Assembly (NCBI GenBank): GCA_028689195.1
Contig: JAQTWR010000219.1
Span: 1 to 5,505 of the forward strand
Length of the DNA: 5,505 nucleotides
Source: Anaerolineales bacterium
GTDB lineage: Bacteria > Chloroflexota > Anaerolineae > Anaerolineales > Villigracilaceae
Direction: 5' to 3'
Part shown: in pieces, positions 1 through 5,364 of the stretch
Numbering within the stretch: position 1 is the stretch's first letter
How the letters are laid out: each line of letters begins with the position of its first letter
Position numbers and translations under genes: made by a program
The notes under the pieces: model-generated
Seen by the model: only the letters and a program-made list of their open reading frames with translations
Databases searched by the model: none
Told to the model about the DNA's origin: nothing

Positions 1-843
1 GTCGGCAAACGTATCGCCAAGTTGCAAAAGATTTCCCGCAATCCGCACAGGCGCGCCGGGAACCGTGTTATCCGGGACGGCGACGGAGAATGTCACACTC
101 ACCTGCTGCGCGGGTTTGACGCGCAATTCAACGATGGTCGAGGGATTTTCCGCGACGACCGCGCCCTGTTGAAACGGCTGGTAAAAACCGTCGAGGCTGT
201 AAACGAGTAAATTTTGCGTGCCTATGGGCAGGTCAAAAAGTTCAAAGCGCCCCATCGAATCGGTAATGGACTGCGCGCCGCTGGCGGCGACGAGCATATT
301 TGGCAGCGGCGAACCCGTATCTGCGTTAAGGATTGTGCCGAGAATCGTCCCCGTTTGGCGCGTAAGAGATTCGTCGCCCCAATGCGCGATGATGTCCCGC
401 GCTTCGCCCGGTCCCGCGACGTAATACATGCGATAGCGAATCTGCGCGCCGAGATTGGTATTTTCAGAAACCTGCGAAGCGCCGCTGCGGGTGTAGCGAT
501 ACTTGACGACAGAGTTATAAGGCAGGGGCAGCGTGGCTGCATAGGTCAACGAATCGCGCGCGCTCATCGGGTATTGCGTCGCGTTCATCTGAAGTCCGGT
601 CACTTCGTCGAGAACCGTAAGGATGAGCGTTTCGTTCGGCGGCAGCGGCGAGGGCAGCACTACCGTAAACGTCGTCTGCGCCGCAGGTTGGGACGTGGCG
701 GGCGGGACGACGCTCGCAGGGATGGCGGTGGAGGTATTCCCCAATGGATTTTGGAATAAAGAAAGCGTACACGCCTGCCCCGTCAGAATAAGCGCAATCG
801 CCGCAGTAATGATGCGGCGAAACAATAGGGATTGCTGGTTCAT
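1..843 (-). CDS. Secreted lipoprotein-like protein with carboxypeptidase-regulatory-like domain (3' end outside window)
   Basis: This frame is open for 281 codons from ATG at 841-843 to the left edge with no stop, so the C-terminus is missing. The start is supported by AGGAG at 849-853, five bases upstream. Residues 1-25 look like an export signal: basic RR at 9-10, hydrophobic IITAAIALIL at 11-20, then TGQAC. Cys25 could be a lipidation site, but the lipobox is imperfect because Gly, not Leu, is at -3. Residues 36-57 are a Thr/Pro/Ala-rich linker. Residues 58-160 look like a beta-sandwich module (TFTVVLP opening, VVKYRYTRSG later). Residues 163-225 match a carboxypeptidase-regulatory-like fold: GTILGTILNADTGSPLPNM, then TDSMGRFELFDLPIG. 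From residue 249 a second module opens with VTFSVAVPDNT and VRIAGN, reminiscent of starch-binding CBM20 domains. Role unknown; an envelope-anchored protein with adhesion or carbohydrate-binding modules is my inference. It is the last visible gene of the minus-strand block, 54 bases after tatC. Confidence 0.8.
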   Translation of the reverse strand, partial: MNQQSLLFRRIITAAIALILTGQACTLSLFQNPLGNTSTAIPASVVPPATSQPAAQTTFTVVLPSPLPPNETLILTVLDEVTGLQMNATQYPMSARDSLTYAATLPLPYNSVVKYRYTRSGASQVSENTNLGAQIRYRMYYVAGPGEARDIIAHWGDESLTRQTGTILGTILNADTGSPLPNMLVAASGAQSITDSMGRFELFDLPIGTQNLLVYSLDGFYQPFQQGAVVAENPSTIVELRVKPAQQVSVTFSVAVPDNTVPGAPVRIAGNLLQLGDTFAD

Positions 844-897
844 TTTCTCTCCTCTTGCCGCAACTTCACAAACGCGGCGCGGCGATTAAATATCGCG

Positions 898-1983
898 CTA
901 CTCTTTTTCGTTTCGCTTTCGCCCGGCGTAGGCGATATAACTCAGTCCAATACTAATAAAGTACAGCAAAATCATCGGCGCCATCACCAAGCCCTGATTG
1001 ATCGGATCAACGGTGGGCGTGATCGCCGCCGCGACGATGGTGATGATGACGACCGCCAATCTCCACTGTTGGGCAAGGACTTTCGGCTCGATGAATCCAA
1101 GCGCGGATAAAACATAAATAACCAGCGGGAACTCAAAGGAAAGTCCCACCCAAAACATCAAACCCGTAACGAACGAGAAGTAGGAATCAGGGCGCAGCTC
1201 GGTTTTGATGCCCATAAAATTAATCAGGAAGGGCAGCGCGGCGGGCAGCATAATATAAAACGTAAACGCCGCGCCCGATAAAAACAAAAATCCCGCGAGC
1301 GGAATTCCAACCAGACTGATTTTGCGCTCATGCGACCTGAGTCCCGGCGCGACAAAACGCCAAATTTCCATCGCAATATAAGGGATCGCCAGCGCAATGC
1401 CCAAGAACAGCGCCGCCTTCATAAATACGCCGATAGATTCCGTCGCCTCAATCGCTTTGAGTTGACTCAATCCGCCGATGGGCTGCGAAAGAAATTCGAC
1501 GAATTGCTGCGTAAAGAAGAAGGAAACGCATATCGTAAGAATCAGCGCCAGCACCGAGCGCAGCAGATGTCCGCGCAGGGCTTCCACCTGATTCCACATC
1601 ATCTGGCGCGTATCCTGATCGGAGACCAAATCAACGAACACATCGGTCAGCGGGCGTTCCTCCGGCTCGGTGTTCAAAAACTTATTGAACCGTTTCACTG
1701 CGCGAAACGGAAATGCGACGATGTTGAAAATCAAGCGGAAGGGAAATGAAACGACCTTCCATAGCCCGTCAAAGAATTTTGGAAAACGCCGATACAACGC
1801 CCGAAACGGAAAGGCAATGATGTTGAAAATCAAACGAAAGGGGAACGAAATCACGCGCCACAACGCGGGAAAGAATCGAGGGAAGCGTCGGTGCAGCGCG
1901 CGAAACGGGAAAGCGATAATATTAAAAATTAAAAGGAAGGGAAAGGCGATAACCCGCCACGCTCCCGCAAAAAATTTACGCAT
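898..1983 (-). CDS. tatC: TatC, Sec-independent protein translocase subunit, with repetitive N-terminal extension
   Basis: TatC is the multi-spanning receptor of the twin-arginine translocase; it binds RR signal peptides of folded proteins at the cytoplasmic membrane. The product is 361 residues, against roughly 230-260 for most family members. The conventional core starts near residue 128. It carries the ELR-like motif at 134-137 (EALR), the ATESIGVFMK segment at 180-189, P201, IWRFVAPGL at 207-215, HER at 218-220, SFEFP at 282-286 (E284 matches the conserved membrane Glu), TPTVD at 322-326, and six hydrophobic segments (about 140-157, 185-207, 222-247, 268-295, 309-322, 331-353). Residues 1-99 are three 33-residue repeats. 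ATG at 1981-1983 overlaps the tatA/B stop by 8 bases, implying translational coupling; no strong Shine-Dalgarno is seen. No Met lies between residues 1 and 128. Met128 or Met129 would give a normal-length TatC, so an internal start is possible. The repeats are conserved as protein, which favours the long form. Confidence 0.95.
   Translation of the reverse strand: MRKFFAGAWRVIAFPFLLIFNIIAFPFRALHRRFPRFFPALWRVISFPFRLIFNIIAFPFRALYRRFPKFFDGLWKVVSFPFRLIFNIVAFPFRAVKRFNKFLNTEPEERPLTDVFVDLVSDQDTRQMMWNQVEALRGHLLRSVLALILTICVSFFFTQQFVEFLSQPIGGLSQLKAIEATESIGVFMKAALFLGIALAIPYIAMEIWRFVAPGLRSHERKISLVGIPLAGFLFLSGAAFTFYIMLPAALPFLINFMGIKTELRPDSYFSFVTGLMFWVGLSFEFPLVIYVLSALGFIEPKVLAQQWRLAVVIITIVAAAITPTVDPINQGLVMAPMILLYFISIGLSYIAYAGRKRNEKE
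1687..1983 (-). repeat. Three 99-bp in-frame tandem repeats at the 5' end of tatC
   Basis: Units are 1885-1983, 1786-1884 and 1687-1785, each exactly 33 codons. Trp recurs at residues 9, 42 and 75, and the FPF motifs recur at 14/25, 47/58 and 80/91. On the plus strand, CGAAACGG recurs at 1703, 1802 and 1901. Comparing 1703-1770 with 1802-1869 base by base gives 51 of 68 identical. The first unit (at the start codon) is more AT-rich and more diverged in DNA while its protein stays similar. This pattern fits old duplications held under protein-level constraint rather than a recent slippage event. Confidence 0.95.
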
Positions 1984-2362
1984 CTTTTTTCAGGTCGCTT
2001 TCGTCTTTGTTTTCTTTTGTTTCCACCGCAGGTTCGGGAGTTTTAACCAAAGGAGTTACAGGCGGAACAGACAGGCTGCGTTCGGGCGAAGGATACTGCT
2101 TCATCAAATTGTTAAGCGGGTCGTTTATATCCTTGCCGATTTTATTCAAATCCTCGTTCGCTTCGCGCATCAAACGCGTGGGCATATTCCGCAATTCGCG
2201 CGAGGTCTGCTGGAAAATCTTCCAGCCGTCGGAAGTCACCAAATTCCGCAGCCACTTGCCGATGGTTTTCCCCGCCTTTTGCATATCTTTCGGTCCCATT
2301 ATGATAATGGCAACGATAAAAATAAAAATCAATTCGGGCATGCCGACGCCAAAAAGTTCCAT
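1976..2362 (-). CDS. TatA/TatB family twin-arginine translocase subunit (TatB-like)
   Basis: Small single-span partner of TatC in the twin-arginine export machinery. The 128-residue product has the family layout: a short N-terminus with a Glu in the membrane entry (MPEL, residues 8-11), a hydrophobic helix at about 11-22, the hinge MGPKDM at 22-27, an amphipathic helix (KAGKTIGKWLRNL, about 29-41), then a charged helical region and a Pro/Lys/Glu-rich unstructured tail from about 90. Gly-Pro at the hinge and the long tail favour TatB over TatA, whose hinge is usually Phe-Gly. Because only one such gene is visible next to tatC, I leave the symbol blank. It starts 3 bases after the nusB stop and overlaps tatC by 8 bases. 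GGAA inside the nusB 3' end could serve as its ribosome binding site. Confidence 0.9.
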   Translation of the reverse strand: MELFGVGMPELIFIFIVAIIIMGPKDMQKAGKTIGKWLRNLVTSDGWKIFQQTSRELRNMPTRLMREANEDLNKIGKDINDPLNNLMKQYPSPERSLSVPPVTPLVKTPEPAVETKENKDESDLKKDA

Positions 2363-2365
2363 AAG

Positions 2366-2824
2366 TTATGATTCCAGACGCGCTTCGCGCGCGATTCTAT
2401 TCTTGATGATTTGATGGATTTCGCTTTCATGCTCGACCAATGTGCCAAGCACGCCGTTGATAAATCGCGGCGCGGAATCCGAGCCGTACAATTTTGCGAG
2501 TTCCACCGCTTCGTTAATCGCCACTTTGACGGGCGTTTCGCGGAACACCGCAAACTCCCAAAACGCGATTCGCAGGATGTTGCGGTCAATCGTCGTGATC
2601 TGGTCTAGGGGCCATTCGGGCGCGTATTTGGCAATCAATTGGTCGAGGTCTTGAGTGAGGGGCAGCACGCCAAAAACGATCTGCCTTGCGAATTCGGCGA
2701 GATCATCTGAAAGCGGCGCATCCTCCAACCGCAATTTCAAAATATCGGTCGGAGGGTGATTCGCCATATCGGTTTCGTAAAGTACTTGCAGAGCAATGGA
2801 TCGCGCTCTGGTGCGGGATTTCAT
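2366..2824 (-). CDS. nusB: Transcription antitermination factor NusB
   Basis: NusB binds boxA RNA together with NusE (S10) in antitermination complexes, notably on rRNA operons. The 152-residue product has the usual length and the family signatures: the basic N-terminus KSRTRARSIALQVLYETD (residues 2-19), which contains the Arg-rich RNA-binding start, IDRNILRIAFWE in the middle, and PVKVAINEAVELAKLYGSD followed by RFINGVLG near the C-terminus. Its ATG directly follows the TAA of the asp23-like gene (TAAATG), so the two are probably translationally coupled. An Asp23-NusB pair is also common in Firmicutes (yqhY-nusB). Recognition is firm. Confidence 0.97.
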   Translation of the reverse strand: MKSRTRARSIALQVLYETDMANHPPTDILKLRLEDAPLSDDLAEFARQIVFGVLPLTQDLDQLIAKYAPEWPLDQITTIDRNILRIAFWEFAVFRETPVKVAINEAVELAKLYGSDSAPRFINGVLGTLVEHESEIHQIIKNRIAREARLES

Positions 2825-3175
2825 TTATTGAGCCTCGTCGTCCCTATAATCAATATCTTCGATATGAACGTCAACGCGCCCGACGTCCATTCCCACCATT
2901 TCTTGAATAGCGCGCGCCACTTGCTGCTGCGCGTTGCGGCTGACTTCGCGGATATTTACGTCCTGTTGGAGGACAAGATGCAAATCCACGTAAACGATGT
3001 TGTCTTCCGTCTCAATGCGAACGCCGTCGTTCGCGCCGCGTTTGAAGAAGCGATTCACGCCGCCTGATATGGGCGCAAGCCTGCTGACGCCGGGAACTTG
3101 CAACGCGGTAAGACGCGCAATAGTGGTCAACACATCGGGCGAAACGGTCGTTTTACCTTGGGTTTCTTCTGTCAT
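2825..3175 (-). CDS. Asp23/Gls24 family envelope stress response protein
   Basis: Family of small, abundant proteins linked in Gram-positive bacteria to cell-envelope stress and, for the YqhY type, to fatty-acid metabolism homeostasis. The 116-residue product is nearly all Asp23 domain: TTVSPDVLTTIARLTALQVPGV (residues 9-30, given here as TTVSPDVL plus IARLTALQVPGV), then GVRIETEDN, VYVDLHLVL, VNIREVSRNAQQQVARAI, EMVGMDVGRVDVHIEDIDY. It has no membrane segment or signal peptide, so it is cytosolic. AGGAG at 3183-3187, seven bases before the ATG, supports the start. It sits 14 bases after fabG and abuts nusB. The fabG-asp23 adjacency fits a link to lipid synthesis, but that is inference. The exact molecular role is unknown. 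Confidence 0.93.
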   Translation of the reverse strand: MTEETQGKTTVSPDVLTTIARLTALQVPGVSRLAPISGGVNRFFKRGANDGVRIETEDNIVYVDLHLVLQQDVNIREVSRNAQQQVARAIQEMVGMDVGRVDVHIEDIDYRDDEAQ

Positions 3176-3189
3176 GTCTTCTCTCCTTT

Positions 3190-3945
3190 TTACATCATCG
3201 CCATGCCGCCGTCAACGCCAAGCGTTTGTCCGGTGATATACGCGGCTTCGTCGGAAGCAAGGAAGGCGGCGGCGTAAGCGATCTCTTCGGGTTTGCCTTT
3301 GCGCGCCAATGGAACCATCATCTTGACGGCGTTCTCCAAAGTCTCGGCGGGCATCGCGTCTAGAATTTCGGTGTCTACAAATCCGGGCGCAATGGCGTTG
3401 ACGGTGATATTTCGCGCCGCGACTTCGCGGGCAAGCGCTTTCGTAAATCCGATCAAACCCGCTTTCGACGCGGAGTAATTCGTCTGACCGGGGTTTCCCA
3501 TTTGCCCTGCGACCGACGCCATGTTGATAATACGCCCGACGCGTTTTCGCATCATGTGTTTGACGGCGGCTTTCGAGCAGTTGAACGCGCTTTTCAAATT
3601 GGTGTTAATGACCGCGTCCCAATCGGCTTCGGGCATCATCATAATTAGTTGATCGCGCGTAATGCCGGCGTTATTAACAAGAACGCTCAAATCGCCGAAA
3701 GTTTCGATTGTAAACTTGACCAGCGCTTCGGCTTGCTTGAAATCGGCGACGTCCGCTTGAAACGCGGCGGCTTTTCCGCCCGCTTCTTGAATCTTCTTTA
3801 CGACCTCTTCGGCGGCATCCGATGATTTGTTGTAGTTGACGACGACCGCCGCGCCGCGCGCCGCGAATTCCAACGCGATGGCGCGTCCAATGCCGCGCGA
3901 ACCGCCGCTGACGAGCGCTACTTTATTTGCTAACGATAAGGTCAT
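3190..3945 (-). CDS. fabG: 3-oxoacyl-[acyl-carrier-protein] reductase FabG
   Basis: Classical short-chain dehydrogenase/reductase of 251 residues that reduces 3-oxoacyl-ACP to 3-hydroxyacyl-ACP with NADPH during fatty-acid elongation in the cytosol. The Rossmann motif GGSRGIG is at 14-20, the NNAG motif at 91-94, and the catalytic tetrad is N116, S144, Y157 and K161 (YSASK at 157-161). PG at 187-188 is followed by VDTEI, and the C-terminal ITGQTLGVDGGMAMM is typical of FabG. The start is set by an AAGGA-type site at 3955-3959, nine bases upstream. No other fab genes are visible nearby, so it is detached from a fatty-acid cluster. A related SDR with another substrate (for example an acetoacetyl-CoA reductase) cannot be ruled out from sequence, but FabG fits best. 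Confidence 0.92.
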   Translation of the reverse strand: MTLSLANKVALVSGGSRGIGRAIALEFAARGAAVVVNYNKSSDAAEEVVKKIQEAGGKAAAFQADVADFKQAEALVKFTIETFGDLSVLVNNAGITRDQLIMMMPEADWDAVINTNLKSAFNCSKAAVKHMMRKRVGRIINMASVAGQMGNPGQTNYSASKAGLIGFTKALAREVAARNITVNAIAPGFVDTEILDAMPAETLENAVKMMVPLARKGKPEEIAYAAAFLASDEAAYITGQTLGVDGGMAMM

Positions 3946-3987
3946 GGCTTTATTTCCTTTGAATATTTTTTCGTCATATTTTTTGAA

Positions 3988-4680
3988 TTATACACGCTGT
4001 TTCAACCCAAACGCCAAAGCCGCGCCGCCGCCCAAAGCGAGGATTGCCGCCCACAAAAAAGCGTCCTCCCAAAAGCGGATCGGGAATAAGCGAATGAGCG
4101 TATCCGAATAATCGAAGAGCCACGAATTTCCCTCAAAAAATATATGGTGGAAGAAAATAAAAAATTGGTCGAAAATACCGGGGTTGACCAGAATTCCCGC
4201 GCCGACAATTAATCCCAAACCGACGGCGAAATAGATCATCCACCAGCCGCCGCGACGCAAACCGTCGAGATATTCAGCCATCCATTTTTTGCGCCACGCA
4301 AGAAGGGCGCTCAATAGAAGCGACGCAAGCGCGATATAACCAGCGCGCAGCGCGCCTAGCGTCACGTTTTTCACGTCCGCCATGTGATTGAGTTCGCGCC
4401 CGTTGTAAATCGGCTGCCCGTCGTCGAATTGCAAATTGGCGAGGTAGGAAACATCCGCATTGTTGACGAGATACGTCACCGAAGGGCTTGCCCATCGCAG
4501 CCGATCCTGCTGCGTAAAACCGTAGGGGTCTGCGGGAAAATACGGCATTCGATATTCGATGTTGTAATAAATGGGCGAAAGCAAAATCCGCAGCGCTGCG
4601 CCGATGAGGACGATGGGAGTGAGAAAAGATACGAGGTAGGAAAGAAAGGTTGGAAAAATTGGTTTCATATTTTTATTCAT
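3988..4680 (-). CDS. Lit-like DUF1461 / TIGR01906 integral membrane protein
   Basis: The 230-residue product has about four hydrophobic helices (roughly 12-34, 107-129, 145-165, 206-226). Two family motifs stand out: ELNHMADVKNV around His99 (the HMxDVK signature) and FFHHIFFEGNSWLFD around His178/179, followed by DTLIRLFP. I recognise these as the DUF1461 pattern. In Firmicutes such a protein, Lit, was shown to move an acyl chain within lipoproteins from the glyceryl group to the N-terminal Cys, giving lyso-lipoproteins, and two conserved histidines are implicated. That this homologue does the same is inference. ATG at 4678-4680 lacks a clear Shine-Dalgarno and lies 6 bases after a TATAAT box, so its mRNA may be leaderless; Met5 is an alternative start. 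It is the first gene of the minus-strand block, 42 bases before fabG. Confidence 0.8.
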   Translation of the reverse strand: MNKNMKPIFPTFLSYLVSFLTPIVLIGAALRILLSPIYYNIEYRMPYFPADPYGFTQQDRLRWASPSVTYLVNNADVSYLANLQFDDGQPIYNGRELNHMADVKNVTLGALRAGYIALASLLLSALLAWRKKWMAEYLDGLRRGGWWMIYFAVGLGLIVGAGILVNPGIFDQFFIFFHHIFFEGNSWLFDYSDTLIRLFPIRFWEDAFLWAAILALGGGAALAFGLKQRV

Positions 4681-4686
4681 AGCGAG

Positions 4687-4692
4687 ATTATA
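4687..4692 (-). promoter_or_regulatory. Probable -10 box of the minus-strand operon, leaderless type
   Basis: On the minus strand the sequence reads TATAAT, then CTCGCT, then the ATG of the Lit-like gene. The 6-base distance would place the transcription start at or next to the start codon. No convincing -35 hexamer is found at 16-18 bases. The box is flanked by the 5-base inverted repeat GCGAG (4682-4686) / CTCGC (4693-4697), which could be an operator or chance. Confidence 0.55.
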
Positions 4693-4734
4693 CTCGCGGG
4701 AACATTCATCTCTTTTTGTAAAATGGGAAGCGGG

Positions 4735-4740
4735 TATAAT
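4735..4740 (+). promoter_or_regulatory. Probable -10 box of the DUF4258/YgiT cassette, leaderless type
   Basis: TATAAT ends 8 bases before the ATG at 4749. The intervening TTCAATTA has no Shine-Dalgarno, so the transcript probably begins at or just before the start codon. A TTGTAA at 4716-4721 resembles a -35, but its 13-base spacing is too short to trust. Confidence 0.55.
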
Positions 4741-4748
4741 TTCAATTA

Positions 4749-5057
4749 ATGAAAACCTTTGAGCAAATTCGTCGGCAACTTTCAGCGGGAGAGTTTGAAT
4801 TTTCCCGCCATGCTTTGAAGCGAGCGGTTGAAAGAAACATTTCGGAAGATGAAATTATTCAAACAGCAGAGTATGCCGAAATCATAGAAGATTATCCCGA
4901 CGATAAATATTCTCCAAGTTGTTTGGCGCTTGGGTTTACAGAAAAAGGTCGTCCGCTTCATTTACAAATATCGTTTGCGGACACGCCAGCGGTCAGGATC
5001 GTCACAATATACGAACCCAATCCTGAAGAATGGATTGAGTTTAGGAAGCGGAGATAA
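4749..5057 (+). CDS. DUF4258 domain protein, putative toxin of a toxin-antitoxin pair
   Basis: This 102-residue protein matches the DUF4258 pattern over most of its length: FSRHALKRAVERNISEDEI at 18-36, EIIEDYPDDKYSPSCLALGF, GRPLHLQISF, then VRIVTIYEPNPEEW near the C-terminus. The fold is thought to resemble RelE/BrnT-like small RNases; His21 and the Arg residues after it are plausible active-site residues, but I cannot prove activity. The partner gene lies one base downstream, a toxin-first order like mqsRA, and genes of this type are often found with YgiT-type zinc-finger proteins. It has no signal peptide or membrane segment. The start is chosen from alignment of the N-terminus with the domain and from the TATAAT just upstream. 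The divergent orientation and separate promoter mark it as an independent cassette. Confidence 0.85.
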   Translation: MKTFEQIRRQLSAGEFEFSRHALKRAVERNISEDEIIQTAEYAEIIEDYPDDKYSPSCLALGFTEKGRPLHLQISFADTPAVRIVTIYEPNPEEWIEFRKRR

Positions 5058-5058
5058 T

Positions 5059-5289
5059 ATGTTCAAATGTCATATTTGCGGTTCGACAGAAGCGCGCGAA
5101 GAATTCGTAAGCGAAGTTTTTCAAATTGACGGAAAACCCGTTCTTGTAGAAAATATTCCCGCGCAAGTTTGCGCGCGGTGCGGCGAAGAGATTTTCAACA
5201 GAGAGACTGTTGAAAAAGTGCGCCTGATTGTTCACGAACAGAAGAATCCGATCAAGTCTGTGCAAATGGATGTATTTGCTTTCGCATAA
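5059..5289 (+). CDS. YgiT-type zinc finger protein, putative antitoxin (short MqsA-like)
   Basis: The 76-residue product starts at ATG 5059, one base after the DUF4258 stop, with GGAG at 5050-5053 as ribosome binding site. The frame is open farther upstream (an earlier ATG at 4930), but that part overlaps the toxin gene and carries no family motif, so I reject it. Two zinc-knuckle pairs, C4-x2-C7 and C38-x2-C41, are spaced as in the N-terminal domain of MqsA/YgiT antitoxins, with VENIPAQVCARCGEEIF around the second pair. The tail (SVQMDVFAFA) matches the usual short-form ending. MqsA has a C-terminal helix-turn-helix for DNA binding; this protein ends before any such domain. It may neutralise the DUF4258 protein by direct contact, without repressing the operon itself (inference). 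Confidence 0.85.
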   Translation: MFKCHICGSTEAREEFVSEVFQIDGKPVLVENIPAQVCARCGEEIFNRETVEKVRLIVHEQKNPIKSVQMDVFAFA

Positions 5290-5307
5290 ATCGGGCTTAT
5301 TCGTTAA

Positions 5308-5355
5308 GCGCGAGATCGCTTCGGCGCAAGAACAAGAGCGCGCCTCGCAATGACG
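5308..5355. repeat. REP/MITE-like palindromic intergenic element
   Basis: The stretch contains GAGATCGCTTCGG (5312-5324) and CTCGCAATGACGGG (5344-5357). It resembles a class of dispersed bacterial repeats that on the other strand read like GTCATTGCGAGG...GAAGCGATCTC. GCGA at 5310-5313 can pair with TCGC at 5345-5348, and GGCGC at 5323-5327 with GCGCC at 5340-5344, giving an interrupted hairpin. It lies between two converging genes, a usual site for such elements. A T6 run at 5361-5366 follows but is 12 bases from the stem, so a terminator role is uncertain. Only one copy is in the window, so its repeat status rests on recalled similarity. Confidence 0.45.
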
Positions 5356-5364
5356 GGGGATTTT

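Noticed and set aside
214..759. 181-codon open frame on the plus strand
   Set aside because: Arg-rich, low-information translation lying antisense to the lipoprotein-like gene, which has a signal peptide, Shine-Dalgarno and domain motifs; a frame shadow.
844..897. Possible promoter between tatC and the lipoprotein-like gene
   Set aside because: The 54-base gap has a Shine-Dalgarno but no -10/-35 pair I can support; read-through from tatC is simpler.
1687..1983. Possible CRISPR or minisatellite array
   Set aside because: The 99-bp units are contiguous, in frame and diverged at DNA level while conserved in protein; there are no spacers.
1670..2371. 233-codon plus-strand frame with apparent internal repeats
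   Set aside because: It is the antisense of the tatC repeats and tatA/B; its repetition (NGKA, LKIKRKG) merely mirrors the real 99-bp repeats.
3946..3987. Possible promoter upstream of fabG
   Set aside because: AT-rich 42-base gap with TATTCAAAGG-like text but no paired -35 and -10 hexamers at proper spacing.
4384..4749. 121-codon plus-strand frame ending at the DUF4258 start
   Set aside because: Antisense to the Lit-like gene and without any recognisable motif.
4930..5058. Upstream extension of the zinc-finger gene from ATG 4930
   Set aside because: Overlaps the toxin gene in another frame, has no family similarity, and a better start with GGAG exists at 5059.
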